Positions 18,899 through 27,325 are shown, counted from the stretch's first letter. The stretch is DNA of 57,117 nt from Ectothiorhodospiraceae bacterium (GCA_002401775.2 NVUB02000098.1:1-57117); one strand, 5' to 3'. Made by a program: numbers and translations. The notes: generated by a model from the letters alone, not told the origin.

Positions 18899-20014
18899 AT
18901 GTCTTTTGATTTTATTCCGAGTGATTTTTGGCAGGGTGGCAGCATGTGGGTCACGCAAATATTTGTGGTGGTGTTATTCGCACTGCTGGCTGACTTTGTT
19001 CAGCGGCGTTTGTTGCGGCGGCTGGCCAAACGTCTGGAAAAAACCCGCAATCTTTGGGATGACGCGGTCATTGAGTCCATGCGCAAACCGCTCAGCCTGT
19101 TAATTTGGGTGCTTGGCATCAGTTTTGCGGCCCGGATTGCCGGAGCCCATGCCGAAACAGACTTCTATAGCACCATCGAGCCCCTTCGGGAAGTCATGGT
19201 CATTGTTGCCCTCACCTGGTTCGCGATGCGGTTCATCAAACAGGCTGAGAGCAATATCGCCACCATGGGTGAAACCAAGGGTAAGCCCGTTGACGTCACC
19301 ACCATGAGCGCCATCGCGAAACTGCTACGCCTCTCCGTCTCCATCACTGCCGGGCTAGTGATGATGCAAACAATGGGGTTCAACATCTCCGGCATATTAG
19401 CCTTTGGTGGTGTAGGCGGCATCGCCGTCGGCTTTGCCGCACGCGATTTACTGGCTAACTTTTTTGGTGGGCTTATGATCTATCTTGATCGCCCATTCTC
19501 CGTCGGCGACTGGGTACGCTCACCGGACCGGGAAATAGAAGGCACCATAGAACGCATTGGGTGGCGGCTCACGATCATCCGCACCTTCGACAAGCGGCCG
19601 TTGTATGTGCCCAACTCAATCTTTGCCAATATCGCCGTGGAAAACCCCTCGCGCATGACCAATCGTCGCATCTATGAAACCTTCGGGATTCGCTATGCCG
19701 ATATTGGACAGATGTCCGCTATTACCGCCGATGTGGAAACGATGCTGAAAGCCCACGAGGCAATTGATGCCACACAAACCCTCATGGTAAATTTTGTCGC
19801 ATGCTCACCTTCATCAGTCGACTTCTTCGTTTACACCTTTACCAAGACCACCGTCTGGGTCGATTTCCACGTCATCAAACAAGATATATTGTTAAAAATC
19901 GCCGAGATAATAGAGCAACACAACGCTGAAATAGCCTTCCCCACATCAACCGTGCATCTGCCAGACGGCGTAGCAATGGCAAACATGGCAGGAATGAAAA
20001 TAGAACCGGGTTAA
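18899..20014 (+). CDS. MscS-family mechanosensitive ion channel
   Basis: Small-conductance mechanosensitive channel relieving hypo-osmotic stress. Four hydrophobic segments precede the cytoplasmic domain. The last carries the glycine/alanine-rich pore helix GGVGGIAVGFAARDLL, followed by the hallmark NFFGGLMIYLDRPFSVGDWV. C-terminal alpha-beta domain to residue 371. A GTG at 18890 is also in frame, but the AGG at 18888-18890 fits the ATG at 18899. Apparently a single gene. Confidence 0.94.
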   Translation: MSFDFIPSDFWQGGSMWVTQIFVVVLFALLADFVQRRLLRRLAKRLEKTRNLWDDAVIESMRKPLSLLIWVLGISFAARIAGAHAETDFYSTIEPLREVMVIVALTWFAMRFIKQAESNIATMGETKGKPVDVTTMSAIAKLLRLSVSITAGLVMMQTMGFNISGILAFGGVGGIAVGFAARDLLANFFGGLMIYLDRPFSVGDWVRSPDREIEGTIERIGWRLTIIRTFDKRPLYVPNSIFANIAVENPSRMTNRRIYETFGIRYADIGQMSAITADVETMLKAHEAIDATQTLMVNFVACSPSSVDFFVYTFTKTTVWVDFHVIKQDILLKIAEIIEQHNAEIAFPTSTVHLPDGVAMANMAGMKIEPG

Positions 20015-20226
20015 ATATTGCCGCACTTATGACCGATAATTTTGCAGAGGTCAACATAAGAGGTAAAAACAGCGATAAACACAGAGGTAAACAGGAAATT
20101 CTGAACGCTGTGATATTTTAGGTCATTATTGTCGCGATAGTATTTTTGCAAGCCGTCACGTTAATCACAACCACTTGCGTACCCGTAGTAACTAACAGTC
20201 ACGTTCAAATTGATGTCGAGGAAATC

Positions 20227-20595
20227 ATGGCAGATAAATTACTGATCATTTTGATGAATACTGACCCCACCAATCCATCGGAGCTGGGAACCCCCTTTAT
20301 GCAAGCCAGCGTAGCCGCTGCGATGGAATATGAAGTGGAAATATTATTAACCGGACGCGCTGGGGAACTGGCCAATATTGGTGTCGCAGAAAAGTTACGT
20401 TTTTCTGAAAATAGCCCAAAAACCGTTTATGATTTAATCCGCGATGCCGTAGACGCTGGCGCTAAAATCAAAGTCTGCACATCCAACCTGGAATTGTGGG
20501 ACGATGAGTTGATACCCGAAATTAATGAAACCGTTGGCGCAGCCTATATCATCAGCGAGGCAATGGACGAAGACACCGTGACTTTTACCTACTAG
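20227..20595 (+). CDS. DsrE-family protein
   Basis: Small cytoplasmic protein of the DsrE/F fold (122 residues): N-terminal DKLLIILMNTDP, central VEILLTGRAGELAN, and a single cysteine in KIKVCTSNLELW at the position where DsrE-type proteins have their conserved sulfur-carrying or regulatory cysteine. The ATG at 20227 follows GAGG. An upstream GTG-initiated extension to 20146 is hydrophobic and unlikely. Substrate unknown. It is separated from hpt by a 40-bp palindrome. Confidence 0.8.
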   Translation: MADKLLIILMNTDPTNPSELGTPFMQASVAAAMEYEVEILLTGRAGELANIGVAEKLRFSENSPKTVYDLIRDAVDAGAKIKVCTSNLELWDDELIPEINETVGAAYIISEAMDEDTVTFTY

Positions 20596-20650
20596 GCACC
20601 GTGTTTTTTTACAGGCCAGGGTGGGCATGCTTATTCGCGTGACGGCAGCT

Positions 20651-20690
20651 ACGTTGTTGGAACATTGTTTAAACAACGTTCCAACAACGT
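20651..20690. repeat. 40-bp near-perfect palindrome
   Basis: ACGTTGTTGGAACATTGTTT is followed without spacer by its reverse complement with a single mismatch (AAACAACGTTCCAACAACGT). It lies in the 177-bp gap between the DsrE-like gene and hpt. There is no T-run, so it is not an ordinary terminator. It could be a large operator, a cruciform site or an insertion remnant. Confidence 0.9.
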
Positions 20691-20772
20691 TTCCACACGG
20701 CTTCCCGGAAGCCATGCTTACCAGACAATGACGACACCACAACATTAATGTTACTGGCATAAAGAAAACCAC

Positions 20773-21324
20773 ATGACAGCGTCAATAGAACATATTCGTC
20801 TAATCAAAGCCGAAGCAGACTGCCTGTTCAGTATAGAAAAAATCGAATCAGCACTCGATAGCCTGGCAGATAAAATAACGGCGAAACATAGCAACAACAA
20901 CCCCTTGGTTGTCTGCGTCATGAATGGTGGCCTCATCACCACCGCAGAGCTTATGTTACGACTCGATTTCCCTCTGGAACAAGACTACCTGCACGCCACC
21001 CGCTATCGGGGCGAAACCCAAGGTGGCGAGCTGGAATGGATCGTCAAACCAAAACAGTCACTCAAAAACCGTCATGTCATCATCGTGGATGACATCCTGG
21101 ATGAGGGGTACACCCTGGCCGCCATCGCAGAGTATTGCCAACAGGCAGGTGCCGAAAGCGTGGAAACGGTTGCGCTCATCGAAAAATTACACGACAGAAA
21201 ACATGGCATACAAGCCGATTATATCGGCCTGCAAGCAGAAGACCGTTATCTATTCGGGTACGGAATGGACTACAAAGGTTACTTACGAAACGCCACAGGC
21301 ATTTATGCCGTAAAGGGGATGTAA
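20773..21324 (+). CDS. hpt: Hypoxanthine-guanine phosphoribosyltransferase
   Basis: Purine salvage enzyme transferring ribose-5-phosphate from PRPP to hypoxanthine or guanine. The PRPP-binding signature HVIIVDDILDEGYTLA and the VVCVMNGGLI loop are present; 183 residues, normal. It is 6 bp from the following thioinosine phosphorylase gene. Together they make a salvage unit: the phosphorylase releases hypoxanthine, which this enzyme recycles. Confidence 0.93.
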   Translation: MTASIEHIRLIKAEADCLFSIEKIESALDSLADKITAKHSNNNPLVVCVMNGGLITTAELMLRLDFPLEQDYLHATRYRGETQGGELEWIVKPKQSLKNRHVIIVDDILDEGYTLAAIAEYCQQAGAESVETVALIEKLHDRKHGIQADYIGLQAEDRYLFGYGMDYKGYLRNATGIYAVKGM

Positions 21325-21330
21325 CAGAAT

Positions 21331-22086
21331 ATGGGAACACCAACACTCGCCATCATTGGCGGCACTGGACTCGACGCTCTCGTCGACATAAAACTCGACA
21401 AACGAGAAATAATAATCACCCCGTTTGGAGAACCCTCAGGGCCCGTCACACGCGGCAATCTTTTTGGGCAGGAAGTCCTGTTTCTGCCACGTCACGGGTA
21501 TAGCCACAGCATAGCGCCACACCTAATAAATTATCGCGCCAACATATGGGCCTTAAGAGACGCCGGTGCAGACAGCATACTGGCCGTCGCCGCAGTGGGC
21601 GGTATACGAAGCGACATGGGGCCAGGGCAAGTCGTCATACCCGATCAGATAATCGACTACTCCTGGGGCAGAAAAAGCACCTTCTTTGATGGCACCTACG
21701 AAACCAGAGACTCAAAAGTCACACACATCGACTTCACCCATCCCTACAGTAATGCGCTACGCCAACGCCTGTTCAACGCCGCATCCGCCGCCAAAATAGA
21801 CGTAGTCGATGGTGGCACCTACGCCGCAACCCAAGGGCCAAGGCTGGAAACCGCCGCAGAAATAACACGACTGGAACGCGACGGCTGCCACCTGGTCGGT
21901 ATGACCGGAATGCCCGAAGCCTCGCTCGCCAGAGAGCTGGAACTACACTACGCCTGCTGCGCCGTCGTCGCCAACTGGGCCGCCGGGAAAACTGACGGCA
22001 TTATCACTATGGAAGAAATCGAAACGAACTTAACCGGCGGTATGCAACAGGTTAGTGAATTAATAAAGGCATTGATGTCTGCCTAA
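21331..22086 (+). CDS. mtiP: S-methyl-5'-thioinosine phosphorylase (MTAP/PNP family)
   Basis: Phosphorolytic enzyme of the MTAP/PNP-II family. Motifs: LAIIGGTGLD, LPRHGYSHSIAPHLINYRAN, GTYAATQGPRLETAAEI and GMTGMPEASLARE. 251 residues. In pseudomonads the homologue uses methylthioinosine and sits beside hypoxanthine phosphoribosyltransferase, as here, so I favour MTIP over methylthioadenosine phosphorylase. Substrate choice cannot be proven from sequence alone. Confidence 0.88.
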   Translation: MGTPTLAIIGGTGLDALVDIKLDKREIIITPFGEPSGPVTRGNLFGQEVLFLPRHGYSHSIAPHLINYRANIWALRDAGADSILAVAAVGGIRSDMGPGQVVIPDQIIDYSWGRKSTFFDGTYETRDSKVTHIDFTHPYSNALRQRLFNAASAAKIDVVDGGTYAATQGPRLETAAEITRLERDGCHLVGMTGMPEASLARELELHYACCAVVANWAAGKTDGIITMEEIETNLTGGMQQVSELIKALMSA

Positions 22087-22809
22087 AATTCACCACAGTA
22101 GCAAACCGCTGAGGGAAAGCAGGGCGATCCCTACCGTGATCCCACGTTTTTAGATGTATTATCTCTGCCGTATCCGCGGTCGCATACCGCATAAGGCGGC
22201 CCGAAGTCGTACTTCGGATCACATCAAATACAATTTCAGGTTATGCTTTCCATTTTCGGCATTCCCGCATACGAATCGTTACCGTGTAAATACCGGTCAC
22301 TGGTAAATGCAGACTGTAGGTCAGGTTGCGCAGCTAGCTGACAAATGATACCCGCTGATGGTGTTGCAAACGATGAGGTCGAAAAGACATCGAGTGCCAA
22401 ATGCTAATAAACCTCGCCTGGATTCTCCTTGTCCTCAAGGTACTGAGTTATAACCACTGCCGGTGTTGTAAACGCAAAGGTCGCAAAGACGCAGAGTACA
22501 CAAAGAAGTGAAATGTGTACGGATTTATCAAGCAGTTTCCGAGTCTGACCTACTCTGTAATCGATTGAGCGCGGTTCCCCAAATGATTTATACCCCCCGT
22601 ATTATAACCCAGTAAAAGTAATTAACCGCTGTAGGGATAAATGCCAGAGTACAGGCAACTTGTTGATTACTAGGTTTTTTTGTAGGAAGATGTAGTGAGT
22701 CCTACAGTTGTGGGATACTTTGTGGAGCTTCGCTGAATTCCACAAAATTTTCGTAACTTTTTTGATCAATTGAGTTGGGCGTTATATTCATAGGAGTTCG
22801 AGGAAATAA
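22087..22809. other. Gene-free 723 bp at the left edge of an AT-rich accessory region
   Basis: No credible coding frame. The stretch has several short inverted repeats and, at about 22460-22515, a CGCAAAGGTCGCAAAGACGCAGAG run of the dispersed GCAAAG/CTCTGCG repeat family. Near 22723-22760 a GTGGAGCTTCGC...TTCCACAAAA stretch forms a weak hairpin. Composition turns AT-rich to the right. Confidence 0.5.
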
Positions 22810-23133
22810 ATGAAATTCAACCATATTGGAATACCCACTAAAGATAAATTTGAAGGAGAAATTGATCTTCCTCTTTTAAAAATGACGGTGTCAGATCACG
22901 AAAATAATCCTTACGGTATTCAATGGCAACGTTATTGGGATGATGCACCATACCCCGAACTAGTAAAAACAGTTCCACATGCTGCCTTTGTCGTAGACAA
23001 TATAGTGCAAGAAATAGAAGGTAAAAATGTCATAATACCACCAAACTCACCGAGTGAAGGTTTGGTAGTTGCGTTTATAGAGGTTAACGGTGTTCCGATA
23101 GAATTGATGGAGTATGAGAATAAAAGCATATAA
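22810..23133 (+). CDS. VOC (glyoxalase-like) superfamily protein
   Basis: 107-residue single-module vicinal-oxygen-chelate protein. It begins MKFNHIGIPT (first beta strand with a metal-site histidine) and ends VEVNGVPIELMEYE-like (GVPIELMEYEN), with the terminal metal-site glutamate. Preceded by GAGGAAATAA, a good ribosome site. AT-rich composition unlike the neighbours suggests acquisition. Substrate cannot be told. Confidence 0.72.
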   Translation: MKFNHIGIPTKDKFEGEIDLPLLKMTVSDHENNPYGIQWQRYWDDAPYPELVKTVPHAAFVVDNIVQEIEGKNVIIPPNSPSEGLVVAFIEVNGVPIELMEYENKSI

Positions 23134-23268
23134 CATTTGGCGGGGAAGTAAGTGAACTTCTAGTTTGAGTTGTGGAATAAAGGTGCAATAACGAGTTCTT
23201 CGATACTGGTATGCGGTATTCTTGAGTTTTCAGAGATTGATTTAAAACGTAAGATATTAAAAGGTGTA

Positions 23269-23646
23269 ATGGTGAAAATACTTACCAATATCTGTTCAGA
23301 TGATCTACAAAAAAGCAAAAATTTCTATGTTGATCTTCTCGGTTTTAAGGTCAAGTATGACCGTGACTGGTACATTCAACTTTGTTCATCAGATAACTCA
23401 GAGATAGAATATGGCATCATAAAACGAGATCATGATCTGGTTCCGAACCAATACCAAGATAAACCCACAGGCATGTACGTAACGTTTGTCGTATCGGATG
23501 TTGATATTACTTATAAAAAAGCAATTGAAATGGGTCTGCAGATAATTCAAGAACCACAAAATGAGTTTTATGGGCAGCGCCGTTTTCTTACACAAGACCC
23601 AAATGGTTGTTTAATTGATATCTGCTCTCCTTGGGAAGGAGAGTAA
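23269..23646 (+). CDS. VOC family protein (glyoxalase/bleomycin-resistance type)
   Basis: 125 residues. Starts MVKILTNICSDDLQKSKNFYVDLLGF, with the DLxxSKxFYxDLLGF signature; ends FYGQRRFLTQDPNGCLIDICSPW, the second half with DPxG. The first metal-site histidine is replaced (T6/N7 region), so catalytic activity is doubtful and it may be a binding protein. The frame is open to 23170, but the ATG at 23269 fits the family start. Neighbour 22810-23133 is of the same superfamily but not a close copy. Confidence 0.78.
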   Translation: MVKILTNICSDDLQKSKNFYVDLLGFKVKYDRDWYIQLCSSDNSEIEYGIIKRDHDLVPNQYQDKPTGMYVTFVVSDVDITYKKAIEMGLQIIQEPQNEFYGQRRFLTQDPNGCLIDICSPWEGE

Positions 23647-23857
23647 TGCTAAGTATTTTCTCAATTTTAAAAATTTGATAGGACTGCCATCTCTAAGATT
23701 CACAAGGATTATTTGAAAATTAAAAAGTGAGCCTGCAAGATATTACTCATGCTCAAATGAGCAAGGTTCCCTATATAACCCACCAATAACGTCGTATATT
23801 AAAAGATGCGAATTTCTTCTGTAGGCGACTAGATAAGGATATTAAGCGTAAAAAAAC

Positions 23858-24369
23858 ATGGATAAAAGAACTCTTATCAACATATTAATTATCGCGCTTT
23901 TTTTGGGTGGCTGTACCACCCATAACCTACATCCACATCAATACATGGAAGTTGGTAGAGGTGAAAAAGCACTATTAATGACTGACAATTCTGAATTATT
24001 GGACCCTGTTGGAATTCTTCTTCATGGTGTCACGGGCGAAAGTCTATCTGTATCGATTAAGTCAATTGATGGCATTAAGGTACTACTAAACTGTTTTCGG
24101 CCAACAAGCATACGCTGGTTCTGCCAGGACTAAGAAATATACGTTTAAACTGCCGCATTAATTTCAATGATAATAAGAAAAATTCTATTGTTGGGTTTAA
24201 TGATGTACAAATGGAATTTAAAGGTGGCTATACATATATAGCCAAAGTTTCATCGAGTAGTTACGATACGTGTACATCTGAAATTGAGTTAGAAAAGTAT
24301 AGGTATAATAAATCACTCAATTCAGGTGTTGTGAAAAAAACGCGCAGTGCTCGTAAATCCAACCGATAG
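23858..24369 (+). pseudogene. Frameshifted small lipoprotein gene
   Basis: The first frame begins MDKRTLINILIIALFLGGC, a lipoprotein signal with lipobox LGGC, and runs to a stop at 24131-24133. From 24079 another frame opens, reads ANKHTLVLPGLRNIRLNCR and continues to a stop at 24367-24369 with no break. A single indel near 24076-24105 joins them into a lipoprotein of about 170 residues with a 'VLPG...I.LNCR' strand typical of small beta-rich lipoproteins. Function unknown. It is either a real inactivation or a sequencing error. Confidence 0.68.
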
Positions 24370-24638
24370 TATTACAAACTTACCAATTGGTTTCATTGGG
24401 TTGGTTTGGTTCGATCAACTTATGACTTAATGTTCGGTCAACATATACGCGATACCTCGCTGACTTTCCCGGAAGATTTGGTTGACCGCCCATTCTCATA
24501 TTTCAAACGTTCTGAGGATGCCATTGATGCTCTGGTTTGTAGCTGGGTGGGGCATGTTTCGAGATAGTGCCCTTGGGTGCCTCGAGTAAGATTGTTCACT
24601 AAATCACCCTGTACATTATTAATGAACATGCTATATTA
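24370..24638. other. Gap before the toxin-antitoxin pair
   Basis: About 270 bp with no convincing gene. The right end holds a TGTACA site at 24610-24615, upstream of three further sites that overlap the next gene's start. Confidence 0.5.
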
Positions 24639-24663
24639 GTGTACATTATGTACATTATGTACA
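24610..24663. promoter_or_regulatory. Cluster of TGTACA palindromes over the antitoxin start
   Basis: The palindrome TGTACA occurs at 24610, 24640, 24649 and 24658. The last three are spaced exactly 9 bp, as TGTACATTA repeats that also supply the first codons (GTG/ATG, Tyr, Ile). Position and symmetry suggest an autoregulatory operator for the toxin-antitoxin operon. This is inference. Confidence 0.5.
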
Positions 24664-25733
24664 GGAAAACAGACACTGAGCAAGCCATTCTTGATAGCGC
24701 TATCCGGGCGGTAGATCGTGAGACAGGGGTGCGTTTGCACGTCGAAAAATGGGAATATTCTACACAAAATCAAGTAGTTGATGCAATTGTGCGTCTGGAG
24801 CCTGGTGAGCGAACGCTGGCAGTTGAGGTGAAGAAATGGGCACAGCAGGCCAACCTTGGTGCCCTGATTCACCAGGTTCAGCAGTTGCCGGAAGGAGGGC
24901 TGTTAGCCGCTGATTACGTTAACCCCAAGATGGCGGACAAGTTGCGTCAGCAAGGGGTACAGTTTATCGACACTGCAGGTAATGCCTTTATTGACCAGCC
25001 ACCTGTCTATGTTTATGTCACTGGGAATCGTCAAGAAGAACGTGGTTTCAAACCACCGACAGACGGCGCAAAGCGAGCATTCGAGCCTAAGGGTTTGATG
25101 GTTGTTTATGCGTTTCTTTTGTATCCAGAACTCGTTAATGCACCTTATCGTGAGATTGCTGAACGAGCAGGCGTAGCGGTCGGCACCGTAGGCTGGGTAC
25201 TCAACGGGCTTAAAGCCGGTGGTTTTATTCGTGATGCTGGTGGTAAAAAAGGGCGTCGTCTTAGCCGTTATCGGAAGCTGCTAGACCGGTGGGTGGAGGC
25301 TTGGCCAGAGAAGCTTAAACCAAAACAATTTGTGGGTGAGTTTGTCGTAGATGATCCGTACTGGTGGGAAGGAGTCGACATTGGAAAATATGACGGCTAT
25401 TGGGGTGGAGAAATTGCGGCAGCAAAATATACAAACTACCTTAAACCACTGGTAACAACGATCTATTTTCACGATATTGTATTGCCAAGACTTGTCGTCG
25501 ATGTGCGGCTTAAAAAAGCGACCGCGTGGACTGGGGCAGACGCTAATACAGTGTTTATATACCGGCCGTTTTGGCCGGAGAAATACAATGAGCTTTATAC
25601 CGAATTAAGGAAAGGCGTGACCCACCCAGTTTTGGTTTATGCTGACCTGATTGCTACCGGTGACCCCAGAAATTTAGAAGTGGCAGAGAGGATCTATGAC
25701 GAGCACATTGCTCAACATTGCCGGGAAGATTGA
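24639..25733 (+). CDS. AbiEi-like antitoxin / transcriptional regulator (COG4861-like)
   Basis: About 358-364 residues. Part 1 (about 10-130) has a restriction-endonuclease-like core: ERTLAVEVKKW followed by VQFIDTAGNAFI. Part 2 (about 145-210) has a winged-helix region (YREIAERAGVAVGTVGWVLNGLK). A C-terminal mixed domain follows. This is the layout of type IV AbiEi-family antitoxins that regulate their operon. Starts possible at GTG 24639, ATG 24648 and ATG 24657, none with a Shine-Dalgarno. Its 3' end overlaps the partner nucleotidyltransferase gene by up to 38 bp. Confidence 0.75.
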   Translation: MYIMYIMYRKTDTEQAILDSAIRAVDRETGVRLHVEKWEYSTQNQVVDAIVRLEPGERTLAVEVKKWAQQANLGALIHQVQQLPEGGLLAADYVNPKMADKLRQQGVQFIDTAGNAFIDQPPVYVYVTGNRQEERGFKPPTDGAKRAFEPKGLMVVYAFLLYPELVNAPYREIAERAGVAVGTVGWVLNGLKAGGFIRDAGGKKGRRLSRYRKLLDRWVEAWPEKLKPKQFVGEFVVDDPYWWEGVDIGKYDGYWGGEIAAAKYTNYLKPLVTTIYFHDIVLPRLVVDVRLKKATAWTGADANTVFIYRPFWPEKYNELYTELRKGVTHPVLVYADLIATGDPRNLEVAERIYDEHIAQHCRED

Positions 25734-26548
25734 TTTAGAGACTGTCGCGGTATTCGAGATAGTTTGTCGCGCAATCTCTGCTTTGGATATTCCTTATGTT
25801 GTTGTCGGCGCTACGGCAAGGGATCTTGTATTGCATCATGGCCATGGTGCGAAAATTCAGCGCGCTACTCACGATATTGATTTTGCCATAGAAATACCAA
25901 ACTGGGCTGCTTTCAATGCGCTAAGGGATAGGCTCTGTGCCGAAGGGTTCAAAACAACTCATGCGCAACATCGTTTAATTAGCCCTTTGAATACCGAAGT
26001 AGATATTGTCCCGTTCGGCCAAGTTGAAGATAAACAGGCATCTATTGCCTGGCCACCGAAAGGTGAGATTGTAATGAATGTACTCGGCTTTCAGGAGGCC
26101 TGTGATAGTGCAGAATGGGTGCGTATTCAGGAAACCCAGTCTTGATGTGTCAGTGGTAACACCTGCTGGGTTGGTGCTTCTTAAAATTATTGCATGGACT
26201 GACAGGGCCGGGGATATGCGAAGAAAGGATGCGATGGATATTGCGTATTTACTATCGACATACGAGAAGATCAAAGATGTTACAGATACTTTGTTTGATG
26301 GTGATAACACACAGACCATGGAAACTTATGATTGGGATATTTCACAAGCGGCTGCTTACTTACTAGGTATACATGCTAACGATATTGCCCAACCTAATAC
26401 TCGACAGCAAGTCGCCAGATTGGTTAATGGAGAGTTGGGTGAACGAAACGCTGAGCGCCTAATTGAAGAAATGTGTGAACGTTTTGATATTCAATACGAA
26501 AGGAATAAACAGCTGCTGTCTGCTTTTTTGGCAGGTTTTGGACTTTAG
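25696..26548 (+). pseudogene. Frameshifted AbiEii-like nucleotidyltransferase toxin
   Basis: Frame 1 (25696-26145) starts MTSTLLNIAGKIDLETV and has the nucleotidyltransferase core: VVVGATARDLVLHH and the metal-binding pair THDIDFAIE, with DIVPFG as the third acidic position. It then runs off into a stop. The overlapping frame continues from about 26125 as KPSLDVSVVTPAGLVLLKIIAW to 26548. One indel near 26115-26140 restores a protein of about 283 residues of the AbiEii/COG4849 type, the usual partner of the upstream gene. Either an inactivated toxin or a sequencing error. Confidence 0.75.
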
Positions 26549-26550
26549 CG

Positions 26551-26677
26551 GCGGCGACCCAATTGCCTTCGTCAATGGGGCGAACAAGGCTTTTCATCCA
26601 GATTTTCCTCACCGAAACATAAAAAAAGCCACCCATTCGGGTAGCCTTTTTTTATGTTTGGCGGAGAGGGAGGGATT
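26551..26677 (-). repeat. tRNA-Ser 3'-end repeat module (distal copy)
   Basis: 127 bp closely matching 26976-27103. On the minus strand it begins with the last 17-20 nt of the tRNA-Ser gene including CCA (complement at 26658-26677), followed by the same AAAAAAGGCTACCC-GAAT-GGGT terminator hairpin (about 26625-26655). It starts three bases after the toxin stop codon. The copy lacks the rest of the tRNA. Confidence 0.8.
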
Positions 26678-26829
26678 ACTCAGGCCTTTGGCCTTCGCCC
26701 TGCGGGCCGTCGCAAAGTGCGCGACGTTCTCCTTCGCTATGCTCAGTCGTCGAACCGAAGGTTTGATTCGGCGTTTTACGCCTCACCCTGCGGGCGTTTT
26801 CGCTGCGCTACAACGTCCCGATTAGTTTC

Positions 26830-26926
26830 ACTAATCGGTCTCACCCCAGTCCACCCTAATCACAATACACAAAAAAAAACCCGACAAGCGGGGCATTGTT
26901 TTGTGTATGGTGGTTAGGGAGGGATT
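26830..26926 (-). repeat. tRNA 3'-end repeat module (middle, diverged)
   Basis: On the minus strand, AATCCCTCCCTAACCACCA (26908-26926) looks like a tRNA T-stem and acceptor 3' half with CCA, followed by a hairpin CCCCG-CTTGT-CGGG with a run of nine T (about 26870-26895). This repeats the tRNA-tail-plus-terminator plan of its neighbours with a different acceptor sequence and a different hairpin. Confidence 0.6.
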
Positions 26927-26975
26927 GATTCAGGTGCTGCGCACCTTCACCCCTGCGGGGCGCCTTCGCTTTGCT

Positions 26976-27103
26976 GCGGCGTCCCAATTGCCTTCGTCAA
27001 TGGGGCGAACAAGGTTTCTCATCCAGATCTCCCTTACCGAAACATAAAAAAAGGCCACCCATTCGGGTAGCCTTTTTTTATGTTTGGCGGAGAGGGAGGG
27101 ATT
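26976..27103 (-). repeat. tRNA-Ser 3'-end repeat module (proximal, part of the intact tRNA)
   Basis: 128 bp sharing nearly all positions with 26551-26677, from GCGGCGTCCCAATTGCC to the tRNA-Ser 3' end. Here the tRNA part continues into the complete gene. About 177 bp separate the tRNA tails of this and the middle module, and about 249 bp those of the middle and distal modules. Confidence 0.8.
27048..27080 (-). terminator. Intrinsic terminator of tRNA-Ser
   Basis: Minus-strand hairpin GGCTACCC-GAAT-GGGTGGCC followed by seven T, starting about 5 nt after the CCA end. The stem is complete with one G-U pair on the minus strand but has a C-A mismatch on the plus strand, which fixes the orientation. 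Preceded by a run of A. Confidence 0.85.
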
Positions 27104-27174
27104 CGAACCCTCGATACGCGTTAACGTATACACGCTTTCCAGGCGTGCTCCTTCAACCGCTCGGACACCTCTCC
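27085..27174 (-). tRNA. serT: tRNA-Ser (anticodon GGA)
   Basis: Cloverleaf: acceptor GGAGAGG pairs with CCTCTCC, D-loop region TCCGAGCGGTTGAAGGA, anticodon stem CACGC-CTGGAAA-GCGTG with anticodon GGA at 34-36 (reads UCC and UCU), a long class II variable arm ATACG-TTAA-CGCGTAT, T-arm GAGGGTTCGAATCCCTC, discriminator G and encoded CCA. 90 nt with CCA. The gene name within the Ser isoacceptor set is uncertain. It borders an AT-rich accessory region and is followed by repeats of its own 3' end. Confidence 0.96.
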
Positions 27175-27325
27175 AGTCATTGTTCAAGGGCGTAGTGCTA
27201 CGTCTTGAAAATGAGCGCGAAAGGGTAAACCAGAATGGGGTTTAACGCAATGCTTTTGGGTGTGTTTTGTTCAATTCTTGAGGGGGATGCTGGGTTTTTT
27301 ACGTAGATTATTACGACTAATTTTC

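Noticed and set aside
20773-22086. Purine salvage pair as an acquired cassette
   Set aside because: The hpt-mtiP adjacency is a normal gammaproteobacterial arrangement and the codon use does not look foreign.
26463-27195. Open frames over the tRNA-Ser repeats (products with MFGGEGGI- or GGRGRDSNPR-like sequence)
   Set aside because: They are translations of tRNA 3' ends and terminators, a well-known false-gene source; no ribosome sites.
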